From assembly GCA_013393545.1 (NCBI GenBank), contig JABXHG010000180.1:1-45438 (forward strand): a stretch of 45,438 bases of DNA. Direction: 5' to 3'. Below the pieces are notes generated by a model. It did not search any database and had not been told where the DNA came from. It worked only from the letters and a program-made list of their open reading frames with translations. Numbering within the stretch: the stretch's first letter is position 1; every line of letters begins with the position of its first letter. Both the position numbers and the translations under genes were made by a program. This stretch comes from Alteromonadaceae bacterium. Lineage in GTDB: Bacteria > Pseudomonadota > Gammaproteobacteria > Pseudomonadales > Oleiphilaceae. Shown piece after piece: positions 40,156-45,438 of the stretch.

Positions 40156-41691
40156 TTATGGAGAAACAAATATTTTTAGCTCCACATCATTGATGTGCGC
40201 TGTCGATATCCAGCTATTAATTAATTGGTAAGCTTGTAATGTCTCACTGGCCGCATTTTGACCAAGCCATAGCTGACTTTTAAAGTGCCCTACAGAAAAA
40301 CTATTTGCGGAAACAATCCATATTTCCTTACGAACGGCTGTTGAGCGGCGTCTCTGGGAAACTACGTCCCAGACTTCGTTCAGCTTTTGCTGCCTATCTT
40401 GAGAATTACTGGCGGTATAGGATTTTCCGTTTATCAACCTGATCCTCTCATACATCAATTGCTCTGCCCCCGCTGTGGGCCAAGCTGAAAGTAGTAAGTT
40501 CCAGTTTCCTGGTCTTAGCAGTTCGTTCCCACTTACCAACATTTCCATGTTCTTGATTGCTTGAGATCCTACCTCAGCAAGTGCACCAGCTGAAGATTGT
40601 GGTTTTTTTGGACTGTCACCACATTTTATGTGTACATACACAAGTTTGTTCTTAGATGACAAAATAAAATCGGCAGGCTCAGTACCCATATCAGTGTTTA
40701 GAACTAGATCGGCATTGGGAATATATGGGGAAAACGGTCCTAAGTCGGCACGTGTTGGGTTGTCCATTCCATTGGCTTTAATCTTATCTAATAGATAGAA
40801 GATTGATTCTGTGCTGAAGTTCTGGTTTACAACTTGGTATACCTTATTCTTGTAACCCTTTTCATCTAGGTTTTCCCCTAGTAATTCAGGAAGCCCAATG
40901 ACCACATTTGCTAGGTTTGATTCATCAAAATTGAAAGAGTGTTCGACGGGAAGTTTTGTTTCATAGAATTTATCTTGGGAATAACCAATTCCATTTTCCA
41001 ATAAAGCTTTATGGAGATGCCCAGTTAGCAAGTCAACAATATTCTCGTTTTGAACATCATGTTCATTTATAGAATAAAAAATTGGCTGATCAGGGTTCAT
41101 GTCCAGGTATGGTTCTTCATTACGAAGCTCGATTACTATTCGACTCTCCTCAACTCCAGGTAGTAGCAGAAATCCGTCTTCATAATTCCTATGCAAGAAA
41201 TCATTGTCTATGGTATGAGTTGAACCATCGATTGAGATTGTTATTGGTGATTCGAACTCGCTGAAGTCAAATATCACGCTTTCGATATTTACATTAGTGT
41301 CTATGTTAACTGGCTTTGCATAAGAGTCGATGAGTGGGTTGTTAACTAATGAGTCTCCAGCAAGGACAGTGTTCATTGTTTCTAACCAGTCATTTAATTC
41401 ATACAGGCTGAATGAATTTTCTTTTTGGTCTGATATGCGCCCTGAGTCAACCCCTACGTAATAGCTACCAGATTTTGTTTTCATTATGTCGTAAGTGTCT
41501 AATCTTGCAGTAGAAATTCTGTATGAGGAGTTGGCTTGTTGATCTGCCATTTGATCCAGGTTCTGTCCCTTAATCGCTATACTATCAGGGCGTCTCCTTG
41601 CTGAACTAACAGACTTGCTGCTGGCTTCTTTAGTAGTCGAAGATTCGCCAAGAGATACTAATGCGAAACTTTGTATCCGAACACCGGTCAA
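40156..41691 (-). CDS. Putative nuclease-like protein (second half of a split helicase-nuclease)
   Basis: Up to 511 residues; AT-rich, unlike the host genes. In the C-terminal half is a PD-(D/E)XK-like core: EPADFIL (Asp about 341), a short strand, then LVYVHIKCG with His354-x-Lys356 where the family usually has Glu-x-Lys, followed by GALAEVGSQAIKNME. From memory the H-x-K version with a following QA helix occurs in helicase-linked defence nucleases. The N-terminal half contains YYVGVDSGRISD, a pattern I associate with the middle domain of such long helicases. Start is unsure: TTG 41691 lies in the repeat; ATG 41550 has only a weak site. The frame is in phase with the helicase gene, with one TAG (41725-41727) between, so it may be expressed by readthrough or as the distal gene of an operon. 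Role in phage defence is inference. Confidence 0.7.
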   Translation of the reverse strand: MTGVRIQSFALVSLGESSTTKEASSKSVSSARRRPDSIAIKGQNLDQMADQQANSSYRISTARLDTYDIMKTKSGSYYVGVDSGRISDQKENSFSLYELNDWLETMNTVLAGDSLVNNPLIDSYAKPVNIDTNVNIESVIFDFSEFESPITISIDGSTHTIDNDFLHRNYEDGFLLLPGVEESRIVIELRNEEPYLDMNPDQPIFYSINEHDVQNENIVDLLTGHLHKALLENGIGYSQDKFYETKLPVEHSFNFDESNLANVVIGLPELLGENLDEKGYKNKVYQVVNQNFSTESIFYLLDKIKANGMDNPTRADLGPFSPYIPNADLVLNTDMGTEPADFILSSKNKLVYVHIKCGDSPKKPQSSAGALAEVGSQAIKNMEMLVSGNELLRPGNWNLLLSAWPTAGAEQLMYERIRLINGKSYTASNSQDRQQKLNEVWDVVSQRRRSTAVRKEIWIVSANSFSVGHFKSQLWLGQNAASETLQAYQLINSWISTAHINDVELKIFVSP

Positions 41692-41810
41692 CGCAATTCC
41701 CGAAAGATTATCTACGAACTTAACCTATTGATTTATCGTTGAAATAACGAGTTTTCGGTATTTTTCAGTCGATATATTTAAGTGTTCGGCTACTTTGTTA
41801 CCCATTAGTA
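41656..41810 (+). repeat. 155-bp perfect direct repeat, right copy
   Basis: Same 155 bases as 39853-40007. Here it covers the end of the helicase frame, the TAG codon and the first in-phase codons leading into the nuclease-like frame. Recombination between the copies would remove 1,803 bp including the nuclease-like gene and leave the helicase ending next to the integrase. Confidence 0.95.
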
Positions 41811-43365
41811 GAATCTTAAATAAATTCTCTTGTGGTACGGCAGAGCCAAGTTTTAATTCTTTGTCTCTGCTAAGGCGCCGCCCTCTGCTATCGTAAATTG
41901 CGACGATATTGTTAGATAGTTCTTTAATAATGGTTATTTCTAAGGATGGCTCGAAAAAGAAATGATCTTTTAAGAATTTAGAGCGATTAAAAGCTATGGA
42001 GGCAATAATATAAATATCAATCTGTGTGTTAAATTGCTTAGCAAGCTCTCCGTTATTATTGCATCGCCAATACAATATGTCTGATAGAAGCTCTACACTA
42101 AACCCCTCAGTTGTGCTTAAAAAACAAACAGATGCTGTTGGTATATTTAGTGAGGCCTCTGGATCAAATTCGTTAAGGTCAAATTTTCTCAAAAAGCGAT
42201 TACCATAATAACTTGAATCAGGAAAGGCCTCCAGATAAAGCTCTATTAACTTGTTAGCATCTAAAGAGTGGATGAATTTTTTAACCGCGCTATCACTATT
42301 GAGGGATGCATCAAATAAGCGATAGTTCTGCCACATTCGATGATTTGAATTACTGTTTATCTCTATTACTTTTGGGTCGATTTCATCAAAGATTCTAACG
42401 ACACGGCCAATTGTTTGTACGAGCTCTCTACCACTATTAACATTGTAAGTGAGGATCAATAGCTTTGCTTGCGGTATATCAACACCCTCATCAAGCTTTC
42501 GTTGATGAATGATGACTTCATATTGAGAATTTTTTAAGTTGGCAGGTACGGCTGATTTAACATTGCTTCGAGGATCTTTCTTAAGCTGATCGTGTATAGC
42601 CAGAACATTAAAGTCGCTGTTCAATTGGTCGTAATAACTTTCAATTTCACTTATGTTTTTGCATTTTATAATGCATTTTGTATTAGGGTTTTCAGTTAAG
42701 AATGAACGAATGGAAGCGCTTAATATTTGAGGGTCAATAGATTCAAATTGAGGTTCTTTAAGCACGTTATCCGAAAGTGCTTTTTCAAAAGTGTAAATAT
42801 AGCTGAAGTCTGCTGAAACATCAAATTGAAATAGATCATTGCGATACGGGGTTGCTGTAATGACAATTTTATGAGCATCCATTCCCCTCACGAGAGTACG
42901 CCAAACGGGAGAGGGTTCAGAGTGACCTTCATCAATAATAATAAGGTCGATTTCATTCTTTAGTTCTTCTAGTTCTATAGAGTTGAATTTTTGAAGCTTC
43001 TGAAATGTTGATACATAAATACCATTTTTTGATAAATTGCCGATATCATCAAAGACACGCTTTAATGGAATGCTTGAACCGGCAGCACGTTCGTCAAAAA
43101 ACTTACCATTTATCTCTGAGTACAATTGATCACAAACGGCCCTTCGGTGACAGAGTACAAGGACCTTCTTTTGAGAGGCTTTATGGCTGATGACGCTAAT
43201 CACACCAGACTTTCCAGCGCCTGTAGGTAAACTGACTAAACAGGCCTTAGCAGTTTCAGTTAGCGGTTTTCTTAAGTAGCTTAACGCTATCCTTATACTA
43301 CCTTGTTGGCAGTTTCTTAAATTACCCCATAAGATGTTATCTATTGAAAAGCCACTAACATTCAT
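41725..43365 (-). CDS. SF2 DEAD/DEAH-like helicase (defence-type)
   Basis: 546 residues with the motifs of a superfamily 2 helicase: Walker A SLPTGAGKSGV (47-53), Ia region VLVLCHRRAVCDQL, motif II LIIIDEGHSEPSPVW (DEGH, 145-148), motif III VITATPYRND (170-173), motif V KLDEGVDIPQAKLLIL and motif VI ELVQTIGRVVRI. It has a C-terminal extension of about 200 residues ending in an HTH-like VAEHLNISTEKYRKLV. Start ATG 43365 with AGGGA ahead. AT-rich and foreign in base use. Similar to the helicase part of long restriction or defence helicase-nucleases; here the reading stops at TAG and resumes in the same frame as the nuclease-like gene. Substrate and phage target unknown. Confidence 0.85.
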   Translation of the reverse strand: MNVSGFSIDNILWGNLRNCQQGSIRIALSYLRKPLTETAKACLVSLPTGAGKSGVISVISHKASQKKVLVLCHRRAVCDQLYSEINGKFFDERAAGSSIPLKRVFDDIGNLSKNGIYVSTFQKLQKFNSIELEELKNEIDLIIIDEGHSEPSPVWRTLVRGMDAHKIVITATPYRNDLFQFDVSADFSYIYTFEKALSDNVLKEPQFESIDPQILSASIRSFLTENPNTKCIIKCKNISEIESYYDQLNSDFNVLAIHDQLKKDPRSNVKSAVPANLKNSQYEVIIHQRKLDEGVDIPQAKLLILTYNVNSGRELVQTIGRVVRIFDEIDPKVIEINSNSNHRMWQNYRLFDASLNSDSAVKKFIHSLDANKLIELYLEAFPDSSYYGNRFLRKFDLNEFDPEASLNIPTASVCFLSTTEGFSVELLSDILYWRCNNNGELAKQFNTQIDIYIIASIAFNRSKFLKDHFFFEPSLEITIIKELSNNIVAIYDSRGRRLSRDKELKLGSAVPQENLFKILLMGNKVAEHLNISTEKYRKLVISTINQ

Positions 43366-43383
43366 AATGTTTTCCCTGTGAAA

Positions 43384-43659
43384 TCATGATTTTAAGATCG
43401 ACCCACGTTCTTGTCTTGTTTGTGCTCTGCTGCGGTTATTGGTTGAATCCACGATAAAAAGCTGACCTTCTCGCCGCCTTGTTTTGGGGTAGATGTCTAG
43501 CCCCCCAGCCTGACGCAATAGGGAAAGAGTGTAGTATGTCCAGGTAGCAGGAAATAAGAAATCCGGGCTAGAGATTGCTCTAATATGCTTGACATAGCTC
43601 CCTATTCGTAATAAGCGTAGTTGCCAGTCTGAGCAGACATCGGAATGTCTTATCCACCA
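43384..43659 (-). pseudogene. Unrecognised 91-codon open frame, likely the 3' end of a lost gene
   Basis: This 310-base gap between two divergent genes holds a minus-strand open frame without an obvious start. It reads like protein: RIGSYVKHIRAISSPDFLF, PATWTYYTLSLLRQAGGLDI, YPKTRRREGQLFIVDSTN, ending ERGSILKS with a TGA 18 bases ahead of the helicase ATG, an operon-like spacing. It lies opposite the promoter and leader of the next plus-strand gene. I infer a decayed first gene of the helicase operon, cut at the right-hand junction. Family not recognised; a chance open frame is possible. Confidence 0.4.
43589..43616 (+). promoter_or_regulatory. Possible promoter of the 43676 gene
   Basis: TTGACA at 43589 and ATAAGC 16 bases later (or TAATAA at a short 14). 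Perfect -35, weak -10. About 60 bases ahead of the coding start. Confidence 0.4.
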
Positions 43660-43675
43660 TTACAAGGACAGTGCA

Positions 43676-44335
43676 ATGACCTTACCTGCCATAGAACGAT
43701 ACGTAACTGCTGATTTCAATAGCACTCCTCTTCTGGCCCTGGCCGACCCGATGGGGCTTGAGCATTACAAGGATCAGATCGGAGCTGCTCCAGAAGCGTT
43801 CACGAGCATACTCAATGGAATAGCTGTAGTACGTCACCTGGAAGGGCCAGACCGGACCAATGTCCTTCGATCAATTCATCAGCACGTTCCCAACGGCCCC
43901 TTGTTGTCCAAACTGGTTAGCCTGGTGGCGTATCAAAGCGTAGAGCCCTTTTGGTATATGTGGTCGCTGTCGGATGAAGAGCTAATGGAGTTCTACAACT
44001 TCTCCAAAAGCAAGCTGGAGGTAACCAATCAGTTCAATCCAATCGGCGTGCCCGAGCTCACCGTAGCCGGCGTGGCAGGCGCTGTATACGGGATGACGAG
44101 AAAAGGCCCGCAAGCGTATGCCAGGGAGCAAATCAGCGACCTTAAAAACACAGAACTCGTGAAAGAGGTCTCCGAACGACTCGATTTCGGGAAAAGGCTC
44201 GCAGCAGGGATCGGTATTGCCAGCATCCCCACGATCATCGTCATCTCGGGACTCAACATCATGGCCAAGGGCGAGCATGACAGTGCCCGTCGGGAGCTGG
44301 CCGCCAGGGGACTGCTGGTCTACAGCGACCTCTAA
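43676..44335 (+). CDS. Unrecognised protein with one membrane segment
   Basis: 219 residues, ATG with AAGGACA ahead. Mostly soluble and helical (repeated L, A, E/K pattern, no Cys motif); one hydrophobic stretch near residues 183-203 (LAAGIGIASIPTIIVISGLNIM) with a short basic tail. A second apolar stretch is VPELTVAGVAGAVYGMT. Base use is close to the host and unlike the helicase. It is followed two bases later by a small membrane protein, so they form an operon. A trb-type fragment downstream suggests origin in a conjugative element, but I recognise no family and assign no function. Confidence 0.75.
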   Translation: MTLPAIERYVTADFNSTPLLALADPMGLEHYKDQIGAAPEAFTSILNGIAVVRHLEGPDRTNVLRSIHQHVPNGPLLSKLVSLVAYQSVEPFWYMWSLSDEELMEFYNFSKSKLEVTNQFNPIGVPELTVAGVAGAVYGMTRKGPQAYAREQISDLKNTELVKEVSERLDFGKRLAAGIGIASIPTIIVISGLNIMAKGEHDSARRELAARGLLVYSDL

Positions 44336-44336
44336 A

Positions 44337-44600
44337 ATGCTTATAGTCCTCATTGCATCAGGCCTCCTTGGCAGCTTTTTCTACTACATCGTTATCCATG
44401 GTCTGATAAGAGGCAGGCTAAAGCGATCCTGGGAGGTCTGGAGCTATGGCGTTGGTGCCGGCTCGCTGCTTATCTCAGTTAGTACATCGATCGCAGCCTA
44501 CTTTTGTGGTGCGGAAGGAGGTCTGAAGGTCCTCATTGCCGTATGGCCATTGATTATGCTCCCCCTTCATGTGGATACTGGGCGATCGCCGCTCATATGA
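44337..44600 (+). CDS. Small membrane protein, unrecognised
   Basis: 87 residues from ATG 44337, starting right after the previous stop. Three hydrophobic stretches: LIVLIASGLLGSFFYYIVIH (about 3-22), YGVGAGSLLISVSTSIAAYF (about 37-56) and VLIAVWPLIMLPL (about 64-77), with a basic loop (RGRLKRSW) between the first two. Likely an inner-membrane protein that works with the 219-residue protein. A longer in-frame start at 44217 overlaps that gene and is less likely. Confidence 0.65.
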   Translation: MLIVLIASGLLGSFFYYIVIHGLIRGRLKRSWEVWSYGVGAGSLLISVSTSIAAYFCGAEGGLKVLIAVWPLIMLPLHVDTGRSPLI

Positions 44601-44627
44601 GTACGAAATCCTCAAAGGAAAAAGAAC

Positions 44628-45059
44628 GTGAAAGCAAACTACCGTAAGTCGTCACGTCTGGGAATCACTTTGTTTGCACTGGTCACCACCAGCACTTTCG
44701 GTGGTACGCAGGATGCCAGCAGCCCCCTAGCGCCTTTGGCGAAAATACATCTAGAGCTTCAGGTTTGCTCCGATACAGCACTTTCTTACCAGGACGATGA
44801 AGTGTCCGCTCAGAAGTATGAGGAAGCGGCCGCAGAACTTTATTCCCGTTTTCGGGAAGTTGGCTGGACGGAAATGGAAATAGCTGCAGCGATGGTGACC
44901 GCCCTGGACGATATGGAGCAATCGGGTGAGCTTGTCTCGCAGAATGGCGACACTATGGAAGAGTTTCAGCTTAGAAACTTTAGTGATGATCGCTGCGAGG
45001 ATCAGTTGATAACCGCCAGAAAGTTGCTAGAAGGAAATATTCCAACGCCCAGCCGGTAA
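44628..45059 (+). CDS. Small exported protein, unrecognised
   Basis: 143 residues, start GTG 44628 with AAAGGA ahead. N-terminal signal-like sequence (KSSRLGITLFALVTTSTFGG) and then an acidic helical mature part with two cysteines (VCSDTALS and DDRCEDQL), which could form a disulfide in the periplasm. Follows the two preceding genes by 27 bases in the same direction. No family recognised. The linkage to a trb-like fragment makes a conjugation-related lipoprotein or pilus accessory possible, unproven. Confidence 0.65.
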   Translation: MKANYRKSSRLGITLFALVTTSTFGGTQDASSPLAPLAKIHLELQVCSDTALSYQDDEVSAQKYEEAAAELYSRFREVGWTEMEIAAAMVTALDDMEQSGELVSQNGDTMEEFQLRNFSDDRCEDQLITARKLLEGNIPTPSR

Positions 45060-45101
45060 TGCACGAACTACCCGGCGAAGATACCTCATCACGGTAGCAG
45101 G

Positions 45102-45312
45102 CAGGCAACCGAGCTCCTACCGTATAAACGACGCCTTCGAGCAGGTCAGCTGGCCGTCATGTTCGTTATATCCCTGGTCTTGCTGTTCCTGGTGAACAAG
45201 GTTCCCCCAATGATTTCCGGTCTGGTGACAGGCGGTAGTGTCGGCTCTATGGGAGTTGGCTCCTTTGGTGCCGGGGCCGCCGAGGGTGCTGCGATGACGG
45301 CGGCAAGCATGC
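45102..45312 (+). pseudogene. Fragment of a TrbL/VirB6-like conjugation protein
   Basis: Open frame reading LRAGQLAVMFVISLVLLFLV, then NKVPPMISGLVTGGSVGSMG and FGAGAAEGAAMTAA. A membrane span followed by a Gly/Ala-rich low-complexity stretch of this kind is typical of the end of the last transmembrane part of TrbL/VirB6 proteins in integrative conjugative elements (from memory). It has no upstream part in the window and breaks off at about 45312 against an IS1380-type fragment. The left limit is approximate. Confidence 0.5.
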
Positions 45313-45438
45313 CGGAATATCGGTGCCATCAAAATCCAGCACGATTTCCTTCGGCGGTGTCTCGTGCTGTTCGATGAAATGCTGCCACAGCAATTCGTGG
45401 GCCTTGACCACCGATTGCCTGTCCACCTGCTGCTCCAT
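45313..45438 (-). pseudogene. IS1380-type transposase fragment, runs off right edge
   Basis: Minus-strand reading MEQQVDRQSVVKAHELLWQH, FIEQHETPPKEIVLDFDGTD and then IP, with the first catalytic Asp region (LDFDGTD) of IS1380-family DDE transposases. In the family this is followed by a Pro-x-His-Gly segment; here it changes abruptly to sequence that belongs to the opposite-strand trb-like fragment, so the transposase is truncated inside. The rest, including the N-terminus, lies beyond the window. Confidence 0.7.

Noticed and set aside
41656..41700. tRNA-like 3' end in the repeat (GGTGTTCGGATACAAAG)
   Set aside because: It resembles a T-arm, but no acceptor stem, anticodon arm or CCA can be built around it.
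39853..41810. Direct repeats as a transposon target duplication or CRISPR-like array
   Set aside because: 155 bp is far too long for a target duplication, there are only two copies, and the interval is a gene, not spacers.
43505..43530. IS-end-like GACGCAATAGGG, similar to the right tip of the IS3 element
   Set aside because: The match is short and broken, and no mate in inverted orientation is nearby.

Overview
The window reads as the chromosome of a GC-rich gammaproteobacterium, most likely Marinobacter or a close relative. This rests on gene order (purB-hflD-mnmA-nudJ-rluE; cspD/clpS-clpA beside infA-bpt-aat-trxB; comEC-exbBD-msbA-lpxK-kdsB-murB) and on Pseudomonas-like protein sequences; I could not run a search. 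Positions 1 to about 36,880 are ordinary core genome. The last 8.5 kb are a mosaic, partly AT-rich, integrated element.

Core part, left to right. A minus-strand translation/purine operon (rluE, nudJ, mnmA, hflD, purB) starts the window. A periplasmic-sensor GGDEF-EAL protein follows. Next is a protein-turnover locus in which cspD, clpS and clpA (recognition and degradation of N-degrons) lie beside infA, bpt and aat (enzymes that create N-degrons) and trxB. A minus-strand block holds moxR and the agmatine-to-putrescine pair aguA-aguB. Then come a small secreted protein, a PilZ protein, lolC/lolF-lolD, a DUF2062 membrane protein, comEC, and an envelope operon with tight overlaps (exbB, exbD, msbA, lpxK, a Trm112-like zinc-ribbon protein, kdsB, a low-molecular-weight phosphatase, murB). 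proS, an Lrp-type regulator, leuA, a cold-shock gene, xseA, guaB and guaA complete the core.

At guaA the sequence becomes unusual. The gene has an in-frame TAA after codon 427 of 525, inside a 75-base patch where several invariant residues are changed, yet the frame continues to a perfect C-terminus. The 3' end of guaA is a known target for genomic-island integrases, and a P4-type tyrosine recombinase gene begins about 150 bases further on. That integrase is itself split by an IS3-family element (37457-39088); joining the flanks at a repeated CCCACG restores its frame exactly.

Beyond the integrase is an AT-rich minus-strand module: an SF2 (DEGH-box) helicase and a protein with a PD-(D/E)XK-like motif in which the usual Glu is His. 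The two reading frames are in phase and separated by one amber codon, so together they span 1,069 codon positions. A perfect 155-bp direct repeat covers that junction and recurs next to the integrase stop, bracketing the nuclease-like gene as a 1,803-bp unit. I infer an anti-phage or restriction-type system, split, rearranged or expressed by readthrough. This is the best candidate here for something undescribed. Remnants of other genes flank it on both sides.

The right end carries three unrecognised small genes, a fragment resembling a TrbL/VirB6 conjugation protein, and a truncated IS1380-type transposase running off the edge, suggesting a decayed conjugative element.
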